This document shows positions 1 through 9,475 of a stretch of 64,000 nucleotides of DNA, piece by piece (the stretch's first letter is position 1; each line of letters starts with the position of its first letter). Both the position numbers and the translations under genes were made by a program. The notes under the pieces are model-generated. The model saw only the letters and a list, made by a program, of their open reading frames with translations, ran no database searches and was not told the origin of the DNA. Source of the DNA: Laburnicola sp. R22_1 (taxonomy: Eukaryota; Ascomycota; Dothideomycetes; Pleosporales; Didymosphaeriaceae); assembly GCA_014281115.1 (NCBI GenBank), contig JACONQ010000015.1, forward strand, positions 1,612,001-1,676,000, read 5' to 3'.

Positions 1-375
1 GTCAACGGACGCTTGAACGCCCACTACGCATCCGACGTCAGTTCCGCCGCCATTGCTGCAGGTCTTCCCTCCTCGTCAGTCCCAGCCTTGCTCAAGGTGA
101 TGAAAGCTGGGACGTTGTCGACGACTCTTACCGGCCAAGGCGTCCCACAAGCGAACGAAGAGATCATGAATGCAGCTTGGCAGGCTAGCTATTGGTCATA
201 TGCGAAGGCGTATCGGTTGGGATGGTGGAGCGTTGTGCCTTTTGTGGCACTCGCCACGGCAAGTGTGGCGTGTATGGGCGGTGTGAAGAATCTTATGACG
301 GAGCATGTGGAGGCTACTGTGGAGAAGGATGACGGTGAAAATCATGGGCAGGAGAAAGGGTTGGTTGAGAAGTGA
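1..375 (+). CDS. MFS efflux pump, TRI12-like, C-terminal end only
   Basis: The reading frame is open at the left edge (codons for V-N-G-R-L precede the first methionine) and ends at a TGA at 373-375, so only about 124 C-terminal residues are present. They show the pattern typical of the fungal TRI12/siderophore-type MFS family: an Ala/Ser-rich stretch with AAGLPSSSVPALL, then a last membrane segment (WWSVVPFVALATASVACMG) and a short charged cytoplasmic tail ending KGLVEK. Such pumps are 14-helix plasma-membrane proton antiporters exporting toxins or importing siderophores. The substrate cannot be read from this fragment. The family call rests on the tail only, so another 14-TM MFS subfamily is possible. 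Confidence 0.6.
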   Translation, partial: VNGRLNAHYASDVSSAAIAAGLPSSSVPALLKVMKAGTLSTTLTGQGVPQANEEIMNAAWQASYWSYAKAYRLGWWSVVPFVALATASVACMGGVKNLMTEHVEATVEKDDGENHGQEKGLVEK

Positions 376-807
376 GAATATGGGGCCGAGCGGCAAGGTG
401 CTAAATTTATTGAGTTGGTATTACCTTCCTCACATTCCTAATGTACCTAGGTAGGCGGCTAAGTTTTTTATAGTGTACACTCTCAATCTGACAGATTAAC
501 GATATCGTATATTATGTTACATGGCGGCTAGCATGTCGGAAATTCGCTGACGAACATTCTGTTTCCGAACATCATTGTAGATCAATACCCGAAAACTCTT
601 CTACTACCGTGGCATTCTAAAACAACCAATTACAAAACCCCTCTTATTCATCTCACATTAAACCAGCTCGGTCAATGAGCATACCATTTCGCACGCCTTT
701 GCTCTACCTTTCTAATCTCAGCATCTTCAGCGACCGCAGAATTATTAGCGTCGTCTTCGATAGCAGCGCCGTTGGCCTTCACCACGGGAGCCTTGATCGT
801 GGTTTCT
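376..807. other. Intergenic, convergent 3' ends
   Basis: This gap lies between two convergent genes. It is moderately AT-rich with no convincing ORF, repeat or RNA gene. It presumably holds both 3' untranslated regions. Confidence 0.5.
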
Positions 808-2292
808 TTAGTCGGAAAAGACTTTATTGTGTAAGAGTTCTATGATTTCGTCATCAAAGAGCTCGACGTCGTGGAACTCGTCCTTGTCACTCTGGTCTTC
901 GTTGATCTTGTCTTGGTTGGCATCGCGTTCTTTGGATGCGTCTTCATTGGGCTTGCGGTCTTTGAACTCGTCTTCGTTGGTCTTGATTTCCTTAATCCTG
1001 TCTTGGTCGACCCCATCTTCCTTACTCTCATCTTTCTTCATCTCAACTTCTTTGATCTTGCTTTCCGTGATCTCGCCTTCTTTGACTACAGCATCTTTAT
1101 TGGCCTCGTCATCTTCCCCGCGCGCCCGCTTCCGCTCCTCTTTCGCCCCCGCAGACCAATAAAGCTCTTCATCCAACTTCAGCGATCCAGGGAAGAACGT
1201 CTTCAGCAACTGCTCCCCATACCCAGGATACTCAGCCTCCAGAGCCTTTAGACATTCCATAACATCGGTGTCGTCTGATACCGAGAACCGGGGGGTGAGT
1301 TCAATACCAAAAGAACGTTGAACAAGGTCGGTAGAACAGCCAGCAACCAGGAGATTAGAAACCGAACCCACCAACATACTAGCAAAAAGAAACCCCGCGC
1401 CGTGCGTAATCTGACATGCCACGACGGTGAACAGGAGCCATCCGAGCGCAGTCCCGCAGAGCACGAAACCCTCTCCTGTACCGAACCAGTCGTACCCTAT
1501 TACGCCTGCTCCAGCCAACTCCTCCAAATTGATAGAGTCATCGTGCTGGTTACGGACAATGAAAACGTGTCGATTCCCCTTCCCATGCATAACGGCATAC
1601 ACATTCTTCTCCCCCGCATCCCCACGAGCAGCGAACTTCTCCTTCTGCCAGGCAGGCAATTGCGTCGTCAACGAGCTCAGCCCGAGGCCGAACAACGTCA
1701 CGTACATTAGAATACAATTTCCGTAAAAGCCAGAGGCGAGAACAGCAGCGAGGAGTTGGGTGTAACTAACAACAGCTGAGTAGAAGAACGGATTAGGCGG
1801 CGGGACAGCACTAGTCGACTTGGGGGCTTCGCCGGCGTTGTAGATGGAGACTTTTAATCCGCTGGTGCTGTTGTCGGTTTTCTTTTCGAGATGGTGCACT
1901 ATGCGCGAGAGGAGGAAGCTTTTGTTCTTGGTTGATTTACCGGTCTTCATGGTGAGGACTTCGCAGTCGATCTCTGGGTTGGGCATGAGGCCGCTGACGC
2001 TCCCGAGGACAGGCATGAGGGTGGAAAGGGCGTGGCTGAGCCATCCGAAGCTCACGGGGAGGGCGTAGAAATCGGTGTCGGAGGGGATGCCGGTTGTGAT
2101 GGCGAGGGCTTTGCGGAGGATGGGGTCGCCGGTTACCATGAGGATGGCGATGAGGATGCCCCAAAGGGTTGTTGGCGAATTGGGGCCGAGTTGCCAGAGA
2201 GCGTCGTTGTGCTGGGGAGAGTTTACGTAGGATAGGAGGATAAGCGAGGTGATGATAGTTATGCCGATAGCGAGCTGGTATTTCGTGTCCAT
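808..2292 (-). CDS. Multi-pass membrane protein with acidic repeat tail, unknown function
   Basis: This is an intronless frame of 494 residues. The N-terminal two thirds carry hydrophobic segments at about residues 7-23, 42-55, 170-205 and 277-320, consistent with an integral membrane protein. The last ~115 residues are strongly hydrophilic. They are made of degenerate K-x-x-E/D repeats (forms such as KIKEVEMKKDE and RIKEIKTNEDE), then an acidic end with HDVELFDDEIIELL. I do not recognise a catalytic family. The layout resembles the many lineage-specific fungal proteins with a small membrane core and a cytosolic low-complexity tail. It converges on the MFS fragment at 1-375. The start codon is the first ATG after an in-frame stop and is followed at once by the first hydrophobic segment. 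Antisense frames across the repeat tail are shadows. Confidence 0.75.
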   Translation of the reverse strand: MDTKYQLAIGITIITSLILLSYVNSPQHNDALWQLGPNSPTTLWGILIAILMVTGDPILRKALAITTGIPSDTDFYALPVSFGWLSHALSTLMPVLGSVSGLMPNPEIDCEVLTMKTGKSTKNKSFLLSRIVHHLEKKTDNSTSGLKVSIYNAGEAPKSTSAVPPPNPFFYSAVVSYTQLLAAVLASGFYGNCILMYVTLFGLGLSSLTTQLPAWQKEKFAARGDAGEKNVYAVMHGKGNRHVFIVRNQHDDSINLEELAGAGVIGYDWFGTGEGFVLCGTALGWLLFTVVACQITHGAGFLFASMLVGSVSNLLVAGCSTDLVQRSFGIELTPRFSVSDDTDVMECLKALEAEYPGYGEQLLKTFFPGSLKLDEELYWSAGAKEERKRARGEDDEANKDAVVKEGEITESKIKEVEMKKDESKEDGVDQDRIKEIKTNEDEFKDRKPNEDASKERDANQDKINEDQSDKDEFHDVELFDDEIIELLHNKVFSD

Positions 2293-3888
2293 TTTTTTGG
2301 ATTGGGAGGTTGAGTAATCTGTTTCGGGGTGAAAAATGTTCGATGATGGTATAAAAGCAGATGGGATGGCGACGAAGTGTTTGTGTAGGACGGCGAGTGT
2401 GGAGAGAGCGCTAAGGGGGTAAAGTTTGCATAGGGTGAATCACAATGGCCAGTTTGCTAGCAGTGGAGGCGCAGTTTGCTGTGGAAACAATGCATCATAG
2501 ACGAGAAAAGCACAATCTTACTAGGATATGTGTTTATTAGGTCAACAGCTTGATGAATCCCTTCCCAAGGACATGTCTGAGTGAATGAAGGTGGCGCATG
2601 GGTGTCATTTGTACAGGTAGCTCTGAAACGATGCAAATAGTACTTTGGAGCATTAGACGTCTTTCATGATTCAGCTAGCAAACTTGCAGTCATAATACAT
2701 GCAGATGCTGTGTAAAACCGTCAAGATTGAGCAATCAATTGATGTTGCAGAGCTGAGACATTTATCAACACTGACTCAAGCCGCGGCGGTCTCACGCACG
2801 ATGGATCCTCTGATCTCCTACTTCTGTACTAGTAAAACAGAGAAAATATCAACTATTCTTTTAAAGTTAGATCCGTGCTCAGAACTGGCGTGCGCGACGA
2901 ATGTAACTATAGCCATGCTATGATTGCGAGGCAGCACTTCGAGGAGCAGAGATACTGGCGGCTGACCCTGTCAACCTCACTTGTTTGTAAGTAAGAAGAC
3001 CCTATGATGAAAGCGACCCATGCTTTACATCCCGCGGCTAGGTTCATCTAGCGCCTCTGCGCAGATGATCAAAAGCTGGGCGCGTTTGCTTACTCGTTTG
3101 CATCAATAGATTTCGAAGAACCTTGCTTTAGGTACACGTGCGACTTCTGCTCATTCCAATCAATTGATGCTTTGGTATATTGGTGTTTTTGCAGATAACC
3201 ATGATCCTCGTCGTTGCAGGACAAAGTGGGAGAGGTCTACGCCGCAGAGAATGGTTTCACAGAAAAGCTAGGACCGCTATCTGGAAGCTCGTACCTGAGC
3301 TGAAGGCTGTAAGAGGGCCGTGCAAGATATTACATTGGACAGCAACGGCTTCGCTTAACGTGTTTTTCTCGTTAGCTTCCTCGGGTCCCGTAGAAATGTG
3401 CTATGGAATATACTGAGGGATTCTTGATACTTAGTTGAAGCTTGGATTCAGGTTGTTGCTGTAATGGAGCGTTTGTTGTCATCGATTGCAGGCTCCCAAT
3501 GTAGATCCGCGAGTCACGCTGGCTTGGTCATGGTCATGACCAGTTGACCCAAAAACAGCACGTGTGCGTTTAGTAGTGTGTGGCACCTGGATTATGTGCC
3601 AACTGTCACTACGCTAACGCTCATTTAGACGACGGTAGGTAGACGTTTGCGGGCTTGGGCATGTATATGCTTCGTGCTTCTTGTGTAACAGCAAAGACCG
3701 CGCAGTGTCCTCGTGCAGATGATCAAGTTGCGACTTGGCCTCATGAAGCCCTCTTCCATATTTCTATATATTTCCAGTACGTCAGGTACCATCCTCTCGA
3801 TATCTCTCCTCTGGTATACCCGACTGAATACTGCCTCGATAGCGACCCATTGTTCCCGATCTTCAGTCGTTTCAAAGCCACTGTCAGA
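2293..3888. other. Long intergenic region
   Basis: About 1.6 kb of ordinary base composition holds only short frames without splice or start support. It must contain the promoters of the minus-strand membrane gene and of the secreted-protein gene at 3889. A TATATA run at 3765-3770, followed by a CT-rich leader, is the best promoter candidate for the latter. I see no transposon signature. Confidence 0.4.
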
Positions 3889-4514
3889 ATGCGAACCCTT
3901 TTACTCCTCCTCACCTTCGTGGCAGCATTTGCTACCGCTGCTCTTCCTGGAAGCTCTCCTGACACGAATATTCTTGAGCGGTCTACTACGATTCAAAGCA
4001 CCAGTGCTGCTGTCAAACAGGACGATGCACTGGTACGCAATCATGACAATGCGCTATACGTCGGATAACTTACGTGAATAGGTCTTCCCTTTCGAGAGGC
4101 CCGATCATAAGGGTCCGGGGAGATGGTATCTGACCTTCGACGAAAAAATGCTTGACTCCTTCATGAAGACCAAGCATTCTCCGTGTGCGAAAGTTACAGG
4201 GTAAGTACAAGATTAATTGATAATAATTTCGACTACTTATATCATTTTCAGCGGTTTCGGTTCCATCGAGCTCAAAGTGCTCAACTGGCATAAAGCTTGG
4301 GGCTGCATGTTGTTCAGGTAAGTGAATGAATCACGGAACCGTAGACTATGGTATGTCAGTTGGCTAACTTTGAGTAAGTGACACGAAGTGTGGTAGCAGT
4401 AAAGATTCTACGCATACGTGGGTGAATACTAGCTGGAGAGATCTAACGACCTTGAACGACTGGAACCGCAGGCCGGAAAGCCTTTACTGTTATAACAGTA
4501 AGGACGGCAATTAG
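3889..4514 (+). CDS. Small secreted cysteine-containing protein (four exons), effector-like
   Basis: Exons are 3889-4032, 4082-4200, 4252-4317 and 4379-4514, giving 154 residues. The three introns (49, 51 and 61 bases) begin GT (GTACGC, GTAAGT, GTAAGT) and end TAG, CAG and AAG. The last carries a perfect GGCTAAC branch site. All exon phases agree and the frame ends at TAG. The product starts MRTLLLLLTFVAAFATAALP, a clear signal peptide cut near residue 18-20. A low-complexity propeptide-like stretch follows, then a mature part with exactly four cysteines (contexts SPCAK, WGCML, TKCGS, LYCYN) and several Trp residues. Size, secretion signal and paired cysteines fit a fungal effector-like or antimicrobial small secreted protein. 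I know no named family. No single frame of it exceeds 60 codons, so ORF callers will miss it. Confidence 0.7.
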
Positions 4515-5665
4515 AAGGTGGAAGTCTGTCAAGCCATGTCTAGATTCTCGGTGGTTTGAATACAGTGGGTGGGCTGCCTTGTCGGCGATGCTTTGAATAA
4601 GACGGTCGTATGCGGACTATACCTCATTGGTATAGGGGACCTTTCACTCAATTCATAACTTACCTTATTTACTTTGTCCTGTCTAATACACATTGTTCAA
4701 TATGCCAGCGACAAGCACAGTGTTTCCACGATATCTTCCAGTTCTCCTAATTGTCTTGTCTTAACCCACGAGCTTGACTGATAATAATTTCTATTGGCAT
4801 GTTAACAATAAGCACACAGTGCGACCATTGAGAATTGATGTTATATCGTGAAGACCAACAATATGACGTTCTTAGCACAGAACCTTCGTTTCAGTATCAT
4901 GGCGTAGCGGGTGCATGTCAATAATTCCGGAACTTCAGGTCAAAGGGGACGCAAACTACTTTCCTGGGGCTGTTCGTTGAGTGTCTCCTAAAATCATGGG
5001 TGTAATATTCACATGCACCCGACCTCCAGGGCAGGATTCAGGTCAACCCACCACCAGGGCACTTTCACATCACCAGGCACACATATCGGAGGTGACAGAT
5101 AGCTGACATATATGGTGCGCAGGCAGGTTTTGCAGCAGATCAGCCGCGGCGTTCTCAGACCATTGTCGGCCCTTCACGCCCGTCCTCCTTCCTTCAGCGT
5201 GTATCACCAGCGGCTTCGATGGAGGCCTGGAATTATCTGTGCGTTTCCGTGCGGGCATACCTACCTCTGATACACAGCGCAGTCGCCATTCGCCGGGGCC
5301 AGATTTCAGATCGTTACCCTGGATTACCAGAATCTACGCACTGCCTTTACAAGCAGTTTGCGCGCCGTTTGGGGAAGGAAACAAGTTTCTATGTATAAGT
5401 GAAGTTTCCGAGATTCGGATTACGGACTTAGCCGGCAGGCCTTATGACGGCGAAATGGAATTGCCTGGAATTGCGCAGTCAACTCATTTAATAAGCTGCA
5501 GCATGGAGAAGGTAGCAAACGGGGCCACGGCGGGTCCGCGCACGAGAGCTCTTACCTCTTACCTCAATAATAATAGCGTAGTCGGTGATAGCATATAAAG
5601 CCTCAACCTTTGCTGCTTCGAAAGAATATCGCCAGATCATCACTCGACACTTTCTCCTCTTTATC
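4515..5665. other. Intergenic between two secreted-protein genes
   Basis: About 1.15 kb contains no frame with supporting signals and no recognisable repeat. The right end carries the probable core promoter of the next gene. Confidence 0.4.
5594..5600 (+). promoter_or_regulatory. Probable TATA box of the 5666 gene
   Basis: A TATAAAG heptamer lies 66-72 bases upstream of the ATG at 5666. A CT-rich stretch follows (ACACTTTCTCCTCTTTATC) directly before the start codon, the usual layout of a strongly expressed ascomycete gene. Confidence 0.4.
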
Positions 5666-6148
5666 ATGGTCAACATCGTCAGTCTTGCGGCTTTTGCTGC
5701 TTGCGCACTCGTCGCGCATGCACAGCTCTCTGGCTCTGGAATGATCCATGTCTGGAATTCGAGCGACATCAACCAGGCAGATCCGAGTGACAAAGTCGGG
5801 TGTATCGACAACCAAGGAAAATTCATCAACCCCTCCAGCCATAGCGAGTGCGGAGTGTTTACGATACTCGCGTCTACTTCTTTGAAAGTGTCACACACCG
5901 TCAGGTGTGTGACACTTTCAAAGAAGGAGACGCTCGCGAAGGAAAAGACGGATGTCGTTGCCGTTCTTGGAACATTCGAGGAAGGAGCACGTCAACACAC
6001 GTTTGACCAATCACTCCGATGTGAGATACGATTAGCCATGCATCCATGCTTGGAATTTTTCTCTTCACGTGCCTCCCAAAGTTCCAATGTCGCCGTTTGC
6101 ATCGTTCCAACTTCGCACGCCACTCTGAGAAGGACAAAAGCCTTATGA
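5666..6148 (+). CDS. Small secreted protein with foldback inside the coding sequence
   Basis: The frame encodes 160 residues from the ATG that follows the CT-rich leader. Residues 1-19 (MVNIVSLAAFAACALVAHA) form a signal peptide. The mature start QLSGSGMIHVWNSSD, followed by KVGCIDNQGKFI and SECGVF, resembles a widespread family of ~130-150-residue secreted ascomycete proteins, as I recall it. From about residue 68 the sequence is the left arm, loop and right arm of a 30-bp inverted repeat (5870-5933), and resemblance stops until CVTLSKKETLAKEKTD. The frame stays open across the foldback but the C-terminal half looks unlike a normal member. The true gene may therefore be broken, or an intron may remove the region. 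The start and signal peptide are secure; the 3' half is not. Confidence 0.55.
   Translation: MVNIVSLAAFAACALVAHAQLSGSGMIHVWNSSDINQADPSDKVGCIDNQGKFINPSSHSECGVFTILASTSLKVSHTVRCVTLSKKETLAKEKTDVVAVLGTFEEGARQHTFDQSLRCEIRLAMHPCLEFFSSRASQSSNVAVCIVPTSHATLRRTKAL
5870..5933. repeat. Near-perfect inverted repeat, 30-bp arms, 4-bp loop
   Basis: The left arm 5870-5899 and right arm 5904-5933 are reverse complements with one mismatch, separated by GTCA. The core of the arm reads TTTGAAAGTGTCACACACC. It lies entirely inside the secreted-protein frame. A hairpin this long in coding DNA usually arises from template switching or a foldback duplication. Confidence 0.9.
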
Positions 6149-6290
6149 ATTGACCTTTTGATTCCTTTTGTTTGCCTAATGTAGACTATGCCAAGTTTCA
6201 ATCTTTATCCTCGGTCCATCGGGACCGCCATTGGCGATTTGACGGTGAACATTTGTCGCTCCTACTGCGAGTGAATTCCGAAACGGGAGA

Positions 6291-6987
6291 TCACTCGTAC
6301 TCATTGCCCTCGTCGCCTGCATTGTCCCCATTCTCTCCGCCCGCTTCATCCATCTGCTCCTCCGCCTCGTTCGCGGAACCGGCGGGGCCTTCGTCGTAGT
6401 CGATATGGGGGTGGTTGTCGATGAAGCGTGCCACATAGTTCCGAAAAGCTGCTTGTTTGACACAGATTTCGCATTCGCAGGGTTGGACTTGTGCGACAGG
6501 AGGAGTGTTGCGGAGTCGAGTGAACCCTTCTTCTCCACGAACATATCCTCCATTGTTGCATAGGATGTAGCTGGAGGCTGCTCCATCAACTGCGTTCTCG
6601 GACATGTCTACGCAGCTGGCATCCAGTGCTTCTTGGCGAGTCTAGGTTCAGCTAGCGATGACGGCACATCGGCTATCTGAGTACTTACGGCGTGGTCAGT
6701 AACGAACTGAAAGCGCAAATTGGTACGGATCGCGTTGTCCTGGAAGCTAGGGTCGTTCGTGATTGCCAACTCGTCCACGTCGTCGTCGAATTCTTCTTCG
6801 GCCTGCGACGCGTCATCATTGGTCTTGAACGCCGTCAAGTGGTCTGGGTAAGATTCAGGTTGCCGCTAAAGACTACCGTCAGCTAAAAAACCGCTAATGG
6901 CGATTTTAGGGATACTTGCAGCCACCACGTCATCGATCGCTTCCGCTTTCGCGTTGGAAAGGTGGCTCACAATGATACTTAAGGTAA
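6291..6987 (-). CDS. Acidic conserved protein of unknown function, 5' end unresolved
   Basis: Exons on the minus strand are ~6987-6916, 6843-6689 and 6641-6291, with introns 6844-6915 (72 bases, CTGAC branch, CAG end) and 6642-6688 (47 bases, GTAAGT start). Phases agree and the frame ends at TGA 6291-6293. The product runs ...NAKAEAIDDVVAA / NHLTAFKTNDDASQ / acidic run / SSYILCNNGGYVRGEEG / PCECEICVKQAAFRNYVARF and ends in a Glu/Asp/Gly tail. The CECEIC cluster could bind metal. I do not recognise a family. The exon-1 frame is supported by an inverted partial copy at 8544-8610, whose two differences in the best-aligned stretch are synonymous. At the position matching the ATG of that copy this gene has TTA, so its start is missing, upstream, or in another exon. 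It may be a pseudogene at the 5' end. Confidence 0.5.
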
Positions 6988-7402
6988 TGCTGCGCACTCT
7001 CGCGGTCTATACGAAGGTGTCTACAACGATGACGAGGATGAGATTCCTGATTGTGGTGGTAACGCTCGGCCACTGCGCATGTCGGAGGCAAGGGGGATTT
7101 ATTTGTCATCTTCCGTCCAACCTCTCAAAAGGCCAAGATATCAACAATGCCACAGTTCGAAGCAAATCATCATTGGTGACAAGTCACAACTTTCAATAGA
7201 TATGCTATGGCAACCTTTCCATCCCAAACGGATGACGAGTTGGTAAGGATGACCAACCAAAAATATTCCCAATCTCAGTGCGAAAAAGCACATGATTTTA
7301 ATATATGGTTGCCATAACCATCAGTAAACCAAGACACGCAGATCGCCAGTGGCGAATTCTGCATGTTCTCCTCCAGCAGTGTGTTCAATGACTTTAAAGA
7401 CC

Positions 7403-8141
7403 CTATTCGATGACTGCCTCAGCCTCTCCCTCGTGATGTTCGGTATCGCCCTTCTGCTCAGTATCATGGTCGCTAAGCTCAGAACTGCCAGAATGTTCAA
7501 CCCTAAGACGCTCACGAACCTCCATGATGGCCTTGCCGAGCAGATTCTTTCCCGGCCAGTCCCCATGGTGATTCAGGGCTCTCGTTCGGCTCATACCAAC
7601 ACCCCATGTTCGGTCAAATGGTGAAGTTTCCATAATCTCGCGATGGCCTGTCGCAAGCAGCTGGTTCCGTAGGTATTCGTGGGTCTTGAACTTGGCGTAG
7701 GTGGCGTCAACGACGACTTGGTATGCGACTGATAAACAATTAGATGCATTTTCAGCATAGCAATAGATGCACACATACCACGCCTCCATTCCTCGTCATC
7801 AAAAGGATGTACTTGCCTTCCAAGCTTCTTCTGCTTCACAGGCTTTTCCTCCTTCATAATTATGTCCATTCCCTTCTCGTCTCCAAACGTCAACGCCTTC
7901 TGGGCGTGGAAAAATTGCTCCCCGCAATTGTACATCACCCCATCGATCTCGAATGGAGCCACAAACATCTGCGACAAGTACCCATTGTCTTTGAAGGCCC
8001 CGAAGAAGAAGATTGGCTCATTTCTGTCTATTTTTAGTGCAAATGCAGTTGCAGTTCAAACAGGCCCACCTACGTTTGAGCCTTGAGATCGTCCAGCTCC
8101 TTGCGAATGCTCTGTGTGTCGGAAGAGTTTGCGTTGTTCAT
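7403..8141 (-). CDS. NADAR-domain protein (YbiA/DUF1768 family)
   Basis: Exons are 8141-8074, 8023-7779 and 7728-7403, with two 50-base introns (8024-8073, 7729-7778) in matching phase. They give 212 residues. Residues ~22-165 are a complete NADAR domain: FFFGAFKDNGYLSQMFVAPF, then CGEQFFHAQKALTFGD, DATYAKFKTHEYLRNQLLAT, the EMSP-like METSPFDRTWGVGMS and WPGKNLLGKAIMEVRERL. Bacterial and plant members hydrolyse the N-glycosidic bond of damaged riboflavin intermediates, and some act on ADP-ribose. The fungal substrate is not established here. The tail is acidic and dispensable-looking. A 60-base 5' UTR intron (8145-8204, GTGAGT...CAG) lies directly before the ATG. The gene is divergent from the short gene at 8544. 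Confidence 0.85.
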
Positions 8142-8204
8142 GTTCTGGAATTTAGGATTAGCCACAAAATCGCTACTGGCGATTCTCGCATGTCTTGTAC
8201 TCAC

Positions 8205-8543
8205 GGAGTTCCTCACGTTGGGAAGAGCGGACGTGTTTATTTTTTGTTCTGTTGAGACGATGAATTACTGGCGGAATGTGGAGCTGACGAAGCTCTGTGG
8301 CAGAGCAAGAGTGTGATGACGTGGTAAGTTTGAGCGTTGAGGGCACTTTGCTGGTGAGGGAACAGCCCACCCTACATACTTGCCTTGCTACGTGTGTAGT
8401 TTCTCTCACCTCTACTAGGCAAGCTTTTCTCTCACTTCCGCTAGGCAAACGCGAGGTGCGAGTATATGGGTCATGTGCAACCGCCCTGCCAACCAAACAC
8501 CTCACTCTTCTCACTCCACCTTCGAGAAACAAAACAACTGAGC
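8205..8543. promoter_or_regulatory. Divergent promoter region
   Basis: About 340 bases separate the NADAR gene (minus) from the short gene at 8544 (plus). The stretch directly before the ATG at 8544 is CT-rich and ends in a purine leader (CAAAACAACTGAGC), typical of fungal 5' UTRs. No clear TATA box is seen. A duplicated CTAGGCAA motif occurs at 8417-8424 and 8441-8448. Confidence 0.4.
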
Positions 8544-8726
8544 ATGGCAAGCATTGTCGTCAACACCTTCAACGCGAAAGCGGAGGCAATCGATGACGTG
8601 GTGGCTGCAAGTATCCCTAAAATCGCCATTAGCGGTTTTCCTAGCTAACGTTCAAAGAAGTAGATGCCAGCCGATGATGATACTGCACGATATAGAGGTC
8701 TGTGGGGAGCCTCCCGAAGGTCATGA
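8544..8726 (+). CDS. Short paralogue of the 6291 gene's first exon, probably truncated
   Basis: Exon 1 (8544-8610) encodes MASIVVNTFNAKAEAIDDVV and is joined through a 60-base intron (8611-8670: GTATCC start, GCTAAC branch, CAG end) to exon 2 (8671-8726), giving only 40 residues before TGA. Exon 1 and the first ~40 intron bases are nearly identical, in inverted orientation, to the minus-strand sequence at ~6985-6875. Exon 2 has no counterpart in the other copy. The leader looks functional, so this may be an expressed micro-ORF or the 5' remnant of a duplicated gene whose remainder was lost. Confidence 0.4.
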
Positions 8727-8781
8727 ATCACAAGGCGTTACGACTGCCAAGAGATGCTATCGATGACGAAGTAAAAATCAA

Positions 8782-9475
8782 GTAGGCACTGTATTCTCTC
8801 ACAAGTGTACAGATTCTCGTCTAACAGTAGAAGATTGGCTACTAGGGTGTTTGTGACGGATTGCATGATCAATCTGTTCTTCAAAAGCCCACCACATATC
8901 ACCGTCGCTGAGATGTGCGGAGATCTTCCAAGCACTGATGCACTGTTTGAAGTAGCAACTTCAGCCGAGTATTCAAGATTGGCAGATACATCAGCCTGGT
9001 ATGAGAATCGCACCCGAAGCCTCAAGGATTTCATCTCGCTCTTGCTTCAAGAGCACTGGGCGGAGCCTGTAACTCTGGACTTGGCTTCTATTGCGCTAGA
9101 GCATTGGATAAAAATAATGTTTGGTTAGATCCCGCGTTCCTAAACTATCGATTACACGCTTGCTGACTGAAGACAGCCTTGCATTGCGTCATCTTTGTAT
9201 CGCGTACCGGGCTTCCCATGCCGTCAACACATCAGATGCTCCTGCGTGCGACTAATCGTTGGAAAGAGCTTTGGCAATTTGTCCACGCAAGAGATGCATC
9301 GCAAAATAGACCGCTTATTGGGTTTACAAAGTACGGTCTCGAACTGTGGTGACTCGCGCAAAAGACCCTCGAAGTAGCACAAGATGGGAACTACCAAAGT
9401 CCTTATATGACCACTGCACCCACAGATTCTTTAAAAGAGCTTCATAGCTTTATTTGGGAGCATATAAATACTTAA
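8782..9475 (+). pseudogene. Fungal transcription factor, C-terminal fragment
   Basis: The frame runs from about 8782 through an intron at 9124-9176 (53 bases, CTGAC branch, CAG end) to TAA at 9473-9475. The protein fragment contains RVFVTDCMINLFFKSPPHIT, MCGDLPSTDALFEVATSAEY, MLLRATNRWKELW and GLELW-stop-LAQKTLEVAQ. This is the style of the fungal-specific transcription-factor middle/C-terminal region found in C2H2 and Zn2Cys6 regulators. The N-terminal DNA-binding half is absent and one TGA replaces what was probably TGG near 9351, a G-to-A change of RIP type. It sits at the edge of the RIP island, which fits leakage of RIP into flanking single-copy DNA. Confidence 0.6.

Noticed and set aside
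827..2235. Several plus-strand frames opposite the membrane-protein gene
   Set aside because: They are antisense shadows of the repeat-rich minus-strand coding sequence.
2699..2923. Short plus-strand frame in the long intergenic region
   Set aside because: No leader, no splice signals and no recognisable protein pattern.
6988..7200. Plus-strand reading with YNDDEDEIPDCGGNARPLRMS
   Set aside because: It looks protein-like for about 60 codons but overlaps the upstream part of a minus-strand gene and has no start or splice support, so it is not annotated.
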